Positions 18,528-26,068 of a DNA stretch of 64,000 nt are shown piece after piece. The notes under the pieces were generated by a model, which saw nothing but the letters and a program-made list of their open reading frames with translations, was not told the origin of the DNA and ran no database searches. Every line of letters begins with the position of its first letter. Position 1 is the stretch's first letter. Origin of the DNA: Anaerobranca gottschalkii DSM 13577 (GTDB lineage: Bacteria > Bacillota > Proteinivoracia > Proteinivoracales > Proteinivoracaceae); contig NZ_FOIF01000005.1 in the NCBI RefSeq assembly GCF_900111575.1, positions 19,058 to 83,057 on the forward strand, given 5' to 3'. The translations under genes were made by a program, and so were the position numbers.

Positions 18528-19388
18528 ATGAAAATATATTTAGATTTAACCTTTATCGTAAATTTTTTGTTATGTCTAATTATATTTATATTACATGACT
18601 TAGTTTATTCCCATAAAACACCATTAAAAAGAAAAATTTTCGCATCTTTATTTGGCTCAGCATATAGTATTTTTTTAGTCCTTTATCCAAAATTTTTTGC
18701 ACATGTTTTTGTTAAGGTAATTTTTTTCCTATTATTAGGTTTTATCGCCTTTCCCGTTGATAATTTAATGATTTTTTTAAAAAAGATAGTAACCTTATTT
18801 GTTATTTCTTTTTTAGGTGCAGGGGTATTGTACTGGATTATGATTGAAAATATAGGTTTTATTTCTATAATTAACCCAATAATTTCTGTAAGGGAAGTTA
18901 CAAAAATTATTCTTTTTTTCTCAGGATTAGTCATATTTATCCCCCTTACTAGAATATTTATACTAAATGTGAAGAATATTTTTAACAACAAAAAGATGTA
19001 TTATTACTTGGAAATATATGTTGGAAATGAAAAAGTAAAAGTTCGCGGCTTTTTAGATACCGGCAACTCAATTTATGACCCATTAACCAAGTTGCCTGTA
19101 ATTATTGTTAATGCTGTATCAATAAAAAAATTATTAGGTCCTGAGTGGAGTAAATGGCTGGAAACAGGTGATATTTGGGAGGTGCCGATGGAAACCCAAT
19201 TAAAAGTAACCTTAATACCTTTCAAGTCTATGGGAGGTGAAGAGTTATTGGTAACCATAAGGGCAGATAAAGTTAAGTTGTTGGGAGAAAAAAATGATGA
19301 GGTTAATTGTTTAATTGGTTTAAATCCAGATATGTCACGGATGTATCCTGGAGTAGATGCATTATTACACCCAGCTGTAATATTTTAG
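18528..19388 (+). CDS. spoIIGA: Pro-sigma-E processing peptidase SpoIIGA
   Basis: SpoIIGA is the mother-cell aspartic protease that cleaves pro-SigE after a signal from the forespore. The 286-residue protein has about five N-terminal membrane helices (residues 1-150) followed by a cytoplasmic domain with the catalytic segment GFLDTGNSIYDP. The C-terminal LIGLNPDM segment also matches the family. ATG lies after GGGGGGAGGAG. It is followed 21 bases later by its substrate gene sigE. Confidence 0.95.
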   Translation: MKIYLDLTFIVNFLLCLIIFILHDLVYSHKTPLKRKIFASLFGSAYSIFLVLYPKFFAHVFVKVIFFLLLGFIAFPVDNLMIFLKKIVTLFVISFLGAGVLYWIMIENIGFISIINPIISVREVTKIILFFSGLVIFIPLTRIFILNVKNIFNNKKMYYYLEIYVGNEKVKVRGFLDTGNSIYDPLTKLPVIIVNAVSIKKLLGPEWSKWLETGDIWEVPMETQLKVTLIPFKSMGGEELLVTIRADKVKLLGEKNDEVNCLIGLNPDMSRMYPGVDALLHPAVIF

Positions 19389-19409
19389 TGAAGGAGAGGG
19401 GTATCTATC

Positions 19410-20138
19410 ATGAGTTTTTTTGCAAAACTAAAATTAGAGTTACGATTATTGTATGTTAAAATTTTAAAGGTATTGAAATTAGAGAGGAGTTATATTTACT
19501 TTGTAGGTAGTACAGAAGCTTTACCACCTCCATTATCTAATGACGAAGAATCATATTTAATGGAAAAACTTCAAAAAGGTGACGAGGGCGTTAAACGGTT
19601 ATTAATTGAACATAATTTAAGACTTGTTGTATACATAGCTAGGAAATTTGAAAATACTGGAGTAAATATCGAAGATTTGGTTTCAATAGGTACTATTGGT
19701 TTAATTAAAGCTGTAAATACCTTTGATCCTTCAAAGAAAATTAAACTTGCAACATATGGCTCTAAATGTATTGAAAACGAAATACTTATGTTTTTGAGGA
19801 GAAATAATAAGTTAAAAGCAGAGGTTTCCTTTGATGAACCTTTAAATATAGATTGGGATGGTAATGAGTTACTTTTATCAGATGTACTAGGGACAGAACC
19901 AGATATTGTTCATAAAGATTTAGAACAAGAAATTAATCGAAACTTATTACAAAAGGCAATGACTAAACTTTCAAAAAGGGAACAAAAAATAATGATTTTA
20001 AGATTTGGTTTACATGATGGCAATATTCGAACCCAAAAAGATGTAGCAGAAATCTTAGGTATTTCCCAATCCTATATTTCAAGGTTAGAAAAGAAGATTA
20101 TCAAACGATTGAAAAAAGAAATAAGCAAAATGGAGTAA
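19410..20138 (+). CDS. sigE: RNA polymerase sigma-E factor, pro-form
   Basis: SigE directs the early mother-cell programme of sporulation. The 242-residue product carries an N-terminal pro-sequence of roughly 30 residues before [11 protein letters not shown], the cleavage neighbourhood known in Bacillus. Region 2 contains [16 protein letters not shown] and [17 protein letters not shown]; region 4 contains [20 protein letters not shown]. Operon with spoIIGA, then a terminator. Confidence 0.97.
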   Translation: MSFFAKLKLELRLLYVKILKVLKLERSYIYFVGSTEALPPPLSNDEESYLMEKLQKGDEGVKRLLIEHNLRLVVYIARKFENTGVNIEDLVSIGTIGLIKAVNTFDPSKKIKLATYGSKCIENEILMFLRRNNKLKAEVSFDEPLNIDWDGNELLLSDVLGTEPDIVHKDLEQEINRNLLQKAMTKLSKREQKIMILRFGLHDGNIRTQKDVAEILGISQSYISRLEKKIIKRLKKEISKME

Positions 20139-20139
20139 T

Positions 20140-20173
20140 AATGGTAAGGTTTTCCTTACCATTATACTTTTTT
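20140..20173 (+). terminator. Rho-independent terminator after sigE
   Basis: AATGGTAAGG pairs with CCTTACCATT around TTTT, followed by ATACTTTTTT. It separates the spoIIG operon from sigG. Confidence 0.88.
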
Positions 20174-20235
20174 AAAATAAATGTTTTTTAATTGAAATTC
20201 TGGTAACAATATTAAATAGACAAAGAAAAAGACTA

Positions 20236-20264
20236 GTATATTTCTTTTATTCTAGGAAATAATT
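20236..20264 (+). promoter_or_regulatory. Candidate sigma-F promoter of sigG
   Basis: GTATA (perfect match to GYWTA) is followed after 14 bases by GGAAATAATT (9 of 10 to GGNRANAHTR). The start point would lie about 20 bases before the ribosome site of sigG. A second, weaker match is GGTAACAATA at 20202-20211, with GTTTT 14 bases ahead of it. sigG is known to be under SigF control in Bacillus. Confidence 0.6.
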
Positions 20265-20292
20265 TATTTAACACAATCTAGGAGGGCTAGCC

Positions 20293-21072
20293 GTGATAAA
20301 TAAAGTAGAAATTTGTGGAGTAAATACAGCTAAATTACCTGTCTTAAAAAATGCAGAGATGAAAGAATTATTTATCCGGTTACAACAGGGGGACCAGGAG
20401 GCAAGGGAAAAATTAGTCAATGGAAACCTTCGGTTAGTCTTAAGTGTAATCCAAAGGTTTAATAATAGAGGAGAATGTGTAGACGATTTATTTCAAGTAG
20501 GATGTATTGGTTTAATCAAAGCTATAGATAACTTTGATTTAAACCAAAATGTCAAATTTTCAACTTATGCAGTACCAATGATCATAGGTGAAATCAGAAG
20601 ATATTTAAGGGATAATAATCCAATTAGAGTTAGCAGATCTTTAAGGGATATTGCTTATAAAGCATTACAAGTTAGGGATGGTTTAATAAATAAATTAGAT
20701 CGTGAACCTACAGTAGCGGAAATTGCCGACGAACTTGAGATAAATAGGGAAGAAGTGGTTTTTGCTTTAGATGCTATTCAAGAACCGGTATCTCTTTTTG
20801 AACCTATTTATCACGATGGAGGAGAACCAATATTTGTTATGGATCAAATCAGGGACAACAAGGAAGTAGATGGTAATTGGATAGAAGAAATAGCTATTAA
20901 CGAAGCACTAACTAGGTTAAATGAAAGGGAAAAGAAAATATTAACCCTCAGATTTTTTGAAGGGAAAACTCAGATGGAAGTTGCTGAAGAAATAGGAATT
21001 TCTCAAGCCCAAGTATCTCGGCTAGAAAAGGTAGCCTTAAATCACTTAAAAAAATATGTGAGGGATGAATAA
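20293..21072 (+). CDS. sigG: RNA polymerase sigma-G factor
   Basis: SigG runs the late forespore programme, including the SASP genes. The 259-residue protein begins MINKVEICGVNTAKLPVL, the N terminus typical of SigG, and has region 2 (DLFQVGCIGLIKAIDNFD, KFSTYAVPMIIGEIRRYLRD), region 3 and region 4 (TQMEVAEEIGISQAQVSRLEK). GTG start follows AGGAGGG. It stands in the conserved spoIIGA-sigE-sigG order but is separated from sigE by a terminator and has its own candidate sigma-F promoter. Its stop overlaps the start of a tiny ORF. Confidence 0.97.
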   Translation: MINKVEICGVNTAKLPVLKNAEMKELFIRLQQGDQEAREKLVNGNLRLVLSVIQRFNNRGECVDDLFQVGCIGLIKAIDNFDLNQNVKFSTYAVPMIIGEIRRYLRDNNPIRVSRSLRDIAYKALQVRDGLINKLDREPTVAEIADELEINREEVVFALDAIQEPVSLFEPIYHDGGEPIFVMDQIRDNKEVDGNWIEEIAINEALTRLNEREKKILTLRFFEGKTQMEVAEEIGISQAQVSRLEKVALNHLKKYVRDE

Positions 21073-21221
21073 TGAAAATATTATGCTGTATTATAATGAT
21101 CTTTAACTTCCTTTGTTATTCGCCTATGCTAGATATTGAAGATGATTATGCTATTGAAGCATACAATCAAAATAATCTTTATATAAGGGAAAATTATATA
21201 AATGTAATTAGAAAATTTTAG
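21072..21221 (+). CDS. Tiny ORF translationally coupled to sigG
   Basis: A 49-codon frame begins in a TAATG overlap with the sigG stop. GAGGGATGA lies just upstream inside sigG, a fair ribosome site. The N terminus (MKILCCIIMIFNFLCYS) resembles a short signal or anchor sequence and is followed by an acidic, Asn/Tyr-rich tail. Its stop codon touches the terminator hairpin that flanks repeat copy 2. I recognise no family. It may be a small forespore membrane or exported peptide, or a chance frame; the overlap and ribosome site favour translation. Confidence 0.45.
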   Translation: MKILCCIIMIFNFLCYSPMLDIEDDYAIEAYNQNNLYIRENYINVIRKF

Positions 21222-21241
21222 ACCAGCCAAGGGGCTGGTTT
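21220..21241 (+). repeat. Left copy of duplicated terminator hairpin at element copy 2
   Basis: AGACCAGC-C-AAGGGGCTGGTTT recurs at the other side of the 270-bp element with one base changed. It forms an ACCAGCC/GGCTGGT stem. It is probably the original terminator of the sigG transcript, duplicated by insertion. Confidence 0.8.
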
Positions 21242-21511
21242 CAGTTTGTAGACAAAGTCATTTTTTAAAGGCTGTGGTAATTAAACATTCTAACAAAGTC
21301 TCCGTCGAGATTTAAGGCTTCTATCTAAAAGGAAGAAGGGTACCGCTCTAATTCGCCGTCCATGGCTCAATAGAGCTTTCGGAACGTCCTGTTCCTCACC
21401 CCTTCTTCCTTTTATCTAATCAGCTCTTAAATCTATCTCCTCGACTTAATCGTATCTTTGTTTAATTACCACAGTTGATGATGACTTTGTCTATAGTTTG
21501 TCTTCAGTCTG
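21242..21511 (+). mobile_element. 270-bp hairpin repeat element, copy 2 (complete)
   Basis: The non-coding element starts CAGTTTGTAGACAAA and ends with the inverse of CAGACTGAAGACAAA, giving imperfect terminal inverted repeats of the form CAGNNTGNAGACAAA. Nested perfect pairings follow inward: 13 bp (21249-21261 with 21481-21493), 15 bp (21272-21286 with 21460-21474), 9 bp (21308-21316 with 21426-21434), 14 bp (21327-21340 with 21400-21413), and two apical hairpins (21345-21376, 21381-21395). About 98% identical to copy 3. No transposase or long frame is present, so it is MITE-like by inference; it may also be transcribed as a structured RNA. Confidence 0.85.
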
Positions 21512-21536
21512 AGACCAGCTAAGGGGCTGGTTTTTA
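21512..21536 (+). terminator. Right copy of duplicated terminator hairpin at element copy 2
   Basis: AGACCAGC-T-AAGGGGCTGGTTTTT repeats the left hairpin over 22 bases with one mismatch and keeps the T-rich tail of a Rho-independent terminator. Confidence 0.8.
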
Positions 21537-21611
21537 TTTTAATGAGAAAGTTAAATTAAATTCTATGTTGAAAAATTTCCGCATATATCTTCATAGAGGG
21601 GAGTGATAAAA

Positions 21612-21881
21612 ATGAGGATATCTGATCTTAGAAATAAAGAAATTCTAAATTTTAGTGAAGGATTGTTGATAGGTCATTTTGATGATTTAGAAATAGATTT
21701 AGAAAAAGGCATCATTAAATCTTTAATAATTTCTGGGAGGCGGGGTTTTTTGGTTTTTTTTACTGATGAACCAGATATCATCATACCTTGGAATAAAATT
21801 ATTAAAATAGGTCATGATGTAATTATTGTTGATCTTAGTTTAAATAATGAAAAAAACTTTAAAATTGAAGTAGAAAAGTGA
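21612..21881 (+). CDS. ylmC: PRC-barrel protein YlmC/YmxH family
   Basis: The 89-residue protein is a single PRC-barrel-like domain beginning MRISDLRNKEILNFSEG, with SGRRGFLVFF and IIPWNKIIKIG. YlmC/YmxH proteins are sporulation-associated; the biochemical role is unknown. Bacillus ylmC also lies just after sigG. ATG at 21612 is preferred over the GTG at 21603 because GGGGAGTGA lies at proper distance. The repeat element separates it from sigG. Confidence 0.88.
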   Translation: MRISDLRNKEILNFSEGLLIGHFDDLEIDLEKGIIKSLIISGRRGFLVFFTDEPDIIIPWNKIIKIGHDVIIVDLSLNNEKNFKIEVEK

Positions 21882-21921
21882 TATAATAAATTGTAGAAAA
21901 TTAGAAAATGGAGGAAATTCT

Positions 21922-22365
21922 ATGAGATGTCCATTTTGCCAAAATAGCGATACTAAAGTCTTAGATTCCCGTCCTAATGAAGATAAAACGGCTATAAGAA
22001 GGCGGAGGGAATGTTTAGAGTGTTTTAAACGTTTTACAACCTTTGAAAAAATTGAAGAAGCGCCGGTAGTAGTTGTAAAAAGGGATGGGAGAAAAGAGCT
22101 TTTTAATAGATCTAAAATTATTAGAGGATTAACTAGGGCAACGGAAAAAAGGAATATTTCTTTTACTGAATTAGAAAAATTAGTTGATAATATAGAAAAA
22201 GATTTAGCTAATAGGTTAGTGACTGAAATAACATCAAAAGAGATTGGAGAAATGGTTTTAGTTAGGTTGAGAAAGTTAGATGAGGTTGCTTATGTAAGGT
22301 TCGCCTCTGTATATAAAGATTTTAAAGATATTGAGGCATTTAAAAAGGAACTTTCTAAATTATAG
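21922..22365 (+). CDS. nrdR: Transcriptional repressor NrdR
   Basis: NrdR senses nucleotides and represses ribonucleotide reductase genes. The 147-residue protein has an N-terminal zinc ribbon (CPFC at 3-6, CLEC further on, within RRRRECLECFKRFTTFE) followed by the ATP-cone domain (VVVKRDGRKELFNRSKI). Length is normal. No nrd genes lie in the window, so it acts elsewhere. Confidence 0.97.
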   Translation: MRCPFCQNSDTKVLDSRPNEDKTAIRRRRECLECFKRFTTFEKIEEAPVVVVKRDGRKELFNRSKIIRGLTRATEKRNISFTELEKLVDNIEKDLANRLVTEITSKEIGEMVLVRLRKLDEVAYVRFASVYKDFKDIEAFKKELSKL

Positions 22366-22384
22366 TGATATAGGGGGTATTAAT

Positions 22385-23314
22385 ATGGTCAAAAAGTACC
22401 CTAATAAAAATTTCAGGGTATTAAAAGGAGGGGTTGAAGGGAAGACAAGCAAAATAAACTTTAAAAAATGGATTTTTTTAATAGGGATAGGTGTTATAGC
22501 CTTTTTTATAATTGCTCATGTAGCAAATAATTTAAGGGATTATATCACTGCAAAATTATTAGAAATTGAAGTTGTGGAAATTAAAAGTATGGAGCAAGGA
22601 ATCCACGGCATAGGCTTTTTTCTTAGGGAAGAAAAAGTTTTAAGAGGTGTTAATAAAAGCCAATTATCTCTTCCACCATATACAAGGATTAGAAAAGGTC
22701 AAAATCTCTTTGGTGATTATCTTGCCCCTATTGCTGGTTTAATTGTTTATAATATAGATGGTTACGAAAGTTTTGAGGTTAATGACCAAAATTTATTAAA
22801 TGTTTTTAAAGATATAGATGGAAATTATAAAGAAGTGGTTCAGAGTAGTGAAGGAATAAAGATTGTAAATAATTATCAAACTGATATAATGGTTAAAATA
22901 GATAGGGAATATGGAGAGTTGCTCCATGGCTTATCAAGGGTTAGAGTGCGATTAGGAAATGAAGAGATAAGCCAAATTTTATTTGTAGATGTAAAGGGAA
23001 TGGAACAACACAATGATTATTATCTTATCCACTTGTTTTCCGATGAATTAAAAGATGATTTTATTGCTCTAAGGTTTTCCGATGTGTTTTTTATTTTAGA
23101 TACCATAACAGGTATACCCTTACCTCAAAGTGCGATAGTTATTAAAGAAGGTAAACCTGGAGTTTATGTTCTTCAACGGAATAGAGTAGTGTTTTGGGAA
23201 ATTGCTAAAATTAAGGAAGAAGGTGGAAAGGTTTGGGTTGTAGGACTTAGGGATAATCAACAGGTAATTTTAAATCCCAATATAGTTAAAGAAGGGCAAT
23301 GGATTAAGTTTTAG
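22385..23314 (+). CDS. HlyD-like membrane-anchored protein
   Basis: The 309-residue protein has a basic N terminus, one membrane helix at about 28-47, and an extracytoplasmic part with short beta segments like HlyD/efflux adaptor proteins. I see no long hairpin coiled coil and no partner pump gene nearby, so a transport role is unproven. Position in the ylm cluster, where Bacillus has ylmD and further on sepF, suggests an envelope or division role. ATG at 22385 lies behind AGGGGGT; an upstream ATG at 22331 would overlap the end of nrdR. Confidence 0.65.
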   Translation: MVKKYPNKNFRVLKGGVEGKTSKINFKKWIFLIGIGVIAFFIIAHVANNLRDYITAKLLEIEVVEIKSMEQGIHGIGFFLREEKVLRGVNKSQLSLPPYTRIRKGQNLFGDYLAPIAGLIVYNIDGYESFEVNDQNLLNVFKDIDGNYKEVVQSSEGIKIVNNYQTDIMVKIDREYGELLHGLSRVRVRLGNEEISQILFVDVKGMEQHNDYYLIHLFSDELKDDFIALRFSDVFFILDTITGIPLPQSAIVIKEGKPGVYVLQRNRVVFWEIAKIKEEGGKVWVVGLRDNQQVILNPNIVKEGQWIKF

Positions 23315-23325
23315 GAGTGAAAAAA

Positions 23326-23973
23326 ATGGTATTGGAAAACTATTTAAAAGTACAAGAAAAGATTAAAAAACGTACCTCAAACAATGTTCTTATCCTTCCA
23401 GTATCAAAAACGGCAACTTTAGAACAAATGGAAGAACTATATAAAAATGGTATAACAACCTTTGCTGAAAATCGTGTGGAAGGATTTTTTCAAAAACAAA
23501 AGAGTTTTCCTAATTGTAGTTGGCATATGATAGGTAATATCCAATCTAGAAAAGTAAAAGATATAGTGGGAAACTTCTCATTAATCCATTCTTTACATAG
23601 GGAAAAAATTGCATTAGAAATAGACAAATACTCTAGAGGAAAAGAAATAATAACTAATTGTTTAGTACAAGTTAATATTTCAAAAGAAGACACTAAATCT
23701 GGTTTATATAAAGATGAAGTAGAGGATTTTTTGATATTTGTATCTAAACTCCCAGGGGTTAATGTTCAGGGGTTGATGACAATGGCTCCCTTTACAGAAA
23801 ATCCTGAAGAAGTTCGCTATGTATTTAGAGAGCTGAGGGAGTTACGGGATGGGTTGAGAAATAAGGGTTTTCATAATTTAAAGGAATTATCAATGGGAAT
23901 GTCCAATGATTATTTAGTAGCAGTGGAAGAAGGAGCTACTATTGTGAGAATAGGAAGTGAAATCTTTAGTTAA
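23326..23973 (+). CDS. ylmE: PLP homeostasis protein YggS/YlmE
   Basis: This family binds pyridoxal phosphate and keeps free PLP and amino-acid pools in balance. The 215-residue TIM-barrel protein shows VSKTATLEQMEELYKNGI with the PLP lysine, FAENRVE, WHMIGNIQSRKVKDI, and the C-terminal LSMGMSNDYLVAVEEGAT. ATG at 23326 is preferred over GTG at 23317, which lies in the ribosome site TAGGAGTGA. Confidence 0.95.
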   Translation: MVLENYLKVQEKIKKRTSNNVLILPVSKTATLEQMEELYKNGITTFAENRVEGFFQKQKSFPNCSWHMIGNIQSRKVKDIVGNFSLIHSLHREKIALEIDKYSRGKEIITNCLVQVNISKEDTKSGLYKDEVEDFLIFVSKLPGVNVQGLMTMAPFTENPEEVRYVFRELRELRDGLRNKGFHNLKELSMGMSNDYLVAVEEGATIVRIGSEIFS

Positions 23974-23999
23974 ATAAAAATGGTAAAGGAGATTGACAA

Positions 24000-24284
24000 A
24001 TGATAGGAGTAGTTAACAGACTTTTTGAAGCCTTTTATTGGTTGTTGATTATTAGGATTCTTTTTTCATGGATACCTGTATCCCCTACAAATAGAACTTT
24101 ATATGAGTTTAAAAGTGTCATTTATAAAATTACTGAATTTTATTTAAGACCTTTTAGAAATTTAATCCCCCCAATAGGTTCTGGTGGAGCATATATTGAT
24201 ATTTCTCCAATCATAGGTTTTATTGCTTTAAATTTTATTAGACAGATTGTGATTGGTATTTTGAGGAATATAGGAGGATTTTAA
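24000..24284 (+). CDS. ylmG: YggT family membrane protein YlmG
   Basis: The 94-residue protein has two hydrophobic helices (N-terminal and C-terminal) and the family signature ILFSWIPVSPTN plus FYLRPFRNLIPPIG. YggT/YlmG proteins are linked to division and membrane organisation, with unclear mechanism. Its stop overlaps the ylmH start in TAATG. Confidence 0.93.
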   Translation: MIGVVNRLFEAFYWLLIIRILFSWIPVSPTNRTLYEFKSVIYKITEFYLRPFRNLIPPIGSGGAYIDISPIIGFIALNFIRQIVIGILRNIGGF

Positions 24285-25066
24285 TGGACAGAGAAAAGAT
24301 ATTAAATTTACTCGATAATGATGTGGACAAGATGGCTGTAGCCCATGGCCTTGATTGTGCTCAAATGGCTGCTGATAAAAATATGATAAAAGAAACTAAT
24401 TTTCTTGACCCTTATCATCAGGAAATTATAACTAAAGCTACAAAGGATATTTTCGGTGTTAGATATATCCTTGAAGGGGGATATCCAGAAAGTGAAAGAA
24501 AGAAAATTATTTTCTATCCTGACTTTTTAAAAGCTGAAGATGTTGAAGGTGAAATAGCCTATTTAGAAATAACGGGTGCAGGATTAGAAAAATGTAATCA
24601 TCGTGATTACTTAGGAGCTATTTTAGGATTAGGACTTAAAAGGGAAAAAATAGGTGATATTATTGTTTTTGATCAAGGTTGTCAAGTAATTGTCAGTCCT
24701 GATATTGCTACATTTATACTTGCTAATTTAACAAAGGTAAAAAATGTAACAGTCCAGGTTAAAGAAATATATCCCCATCAATTAAAAATTACTGAGAGTA
24801 AAGTAAAAGAAATAACGGGAACAGTAGCATCATTACGGCTAGATGCAGTAGCTAGTTTGGGTTTTGGCATATCTAGGACTAAGGTAGTAGCATTAATTAA
24901 AGGAGAAAAAGTCAAAGTTTCCTATAAACCCATAAATAATCCATCTTATACAGTGAAAGAAGGAGAGATTATATCAATACGGGGTAGGGGACGGATTGAA
25001 ATAGCTGAAGTAGGAAATCTAACTAAAAAAAATAGAATTCACTTAAAGATAAAAAAATATCTCTAA
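24284..25066 (+). CDS. ylmH: S4-domain RNA-binding protein YlmH
   Basis: YlmH binds ribosomal RNA; work in Bacillus implicates it in rescue of stalled large subunits. The 260-residue protein has an N-terminal part with DPYHQEIITKA and GGYPESERKKIIFYPDF, a middle ribosome-associated part, and a C-terminal S4 domain (LRLDAVASLGFGISRTKV). It is a fixed neighbour of divIVA in Firmicutes. Confidence 0.94.
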   Translation: MDREKILNLLDNDVDKMAVAHGLDCAQMAADKNMIKETNFLDPYHQEIITKATKDIFGVRYILEGGYPESERKKIIFYPDFLKAEDVEGEIAYLEITGAGLEKCNHRDYLGAILGLGLKREKIGDIIVFDQGCQVIVSPDIATFILANLTKVKNVTVQVKEIYPHQLKITESKVKEITGTVASLRLDAVASLGFGISRTKVVALIKGEKVKVSYKPINNPSYTVKEGEIISIRGRGRIEIAEVGNLTKKNRIHLKIKKYL

Positions 25067-25170
25067 TTTTTTTCTACAAGGAAAAGGATTTATAAAATTT
25101 AAGTCGAATATTTACTTTAGATAATATTTTATTTATTTGATATTATTAGATTAAATTTGGAGGTGTAGGT

Positions 25171-25650
25171 ATGCCATTAACCCCACTAGATATCCATAAT
25201 AAAGAATTTTCCCGTTCTTTTAGAGGATATAATGAAGATGAAGTAAATGAGTTTTTAGATAAAATTGTCAGGGATTATGAAAAACTCATTAAAGAGAATC
25301 AAGACTTAAATGAAAAAATAAAAGGATTAACCCAAAAGTTAGAACATTATTCAAAAATTGAAGAAACATTACATAATGCCATTGTCGTAGCTCAAGAGAC
25401 AGCTGAAGAAGTAAAACAAAATGCTAGTAGAGAAGCGGAACTTATTCGAAGAGAAGCAGAAAGGGAAGCTAAAAAAACTATTGATGAAGCGATACTTAAA
25501 GCTAGAAAAATACATAATGAAATGGAAGAAATGGCTAAGCAGGTACATGTTTGTAGAACTAGATTTAAAGCCCTTTTAGAAGCCCAGTTGGAAATGTTGA
25601 CAGCTGATGATTGGACAGATTTGGAGAAAAATCTAAATGAATATAGGTAA
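25171..25650 (+). CDS. divIVA: Division-site and pole protein DivIVA
   Basis: DivIVA recognises curved membrane at septa and poles and helps anchor the origin in sporulation. The 159-residue protein begins MPLTPLDIHNKEFSRSFRGYNEDEVNEFLD, the conserved lipid-binding domain with its Phe/Arg tip, followed by a long coiled coil to about residue 130. ATG follows GGAGGTG. It is preceded by 104 AT-rich bases that may hold a promoter. Confidence 0.96.
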   Translation: MPLTPLDIHNKEFSRSFRGYNEDEVNEFLDKIVRDYEKLIKENQDLNEKIKGLTQKLEHYSKIEETLHNAIVVAQETAEEVKQNASREAELIRREAEREAKKTIDEAILKARKIHNEMEEMAKQVHVCRTRFKALLEAQLEMLTADDWTDLEKNLNEYR

Positions 25651-26056
25651 AGTACTTGTTAACGGTGGTAAGAACGGCACCGTAGTAATGTGGGAATTAG
25701 CCAAGGTGATCATTCCGGTTATCACCTTGGTTAATTTTTTCGAAAAAACTGGGCTGCTACAACATTTTTCTAATTTTCTTCAACCAGCAATGGCTTTATT
25801 CTCTTTGCCTGGTGAAGGGGCTTTAGTGTTAATAATCGGTAATTTAACTACAGTGTATGGGGCTGTAGGTGCTATGTTATCTCTAGATTTAACAGTTAAA
25901 GAAATAACTATTCTTTCTTCAATGTTAGCCATATGTCATAGTATACTAAGTGAAACGGTTATAGCGAAAAAAGTCGGTTCTCAAGCATGGATTGTCCTTT
26001 TTTCTAGGTTAATCATGTCTATCATTGTAGGAATACTCTTAGGAATTATACTTTAG
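25637..26056 (+). CDS. Short nucleoside-recognition (gate) domain membrane protein, SpmA-like
   Basis: The 139-residue protein has three to four hydrophobic helices and gate-domain features such as the start KVIIPVITLVNFFEKTGLL and LICHSIL-type AICHSILSETVIAKKVG. SpmA and SpmB of Bacillus (spore core dehydration) carry related domains but are longer, about 180-200 residues. The start overlaps divIVA by 14 bases, behind GGAGA, suggesting coupling. It is paired with the next gene, as SpmA/SpmB are. Confidence 0.7.
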   Translation: MNIGKVLVNGGKNGTVVMWELAKVIIPVITLVNFFEKTGLLQHFSNFLQPAMALFSLPGEGALVLIIGNLTTVYGAVGAMLSLDLTVKEITILSSMLAICHSILSETVIAKKVGSQAWIVLFSRLIMSIIVGILLGIIL

Positions 26057-26068
26057 GAGGAATTTTTG

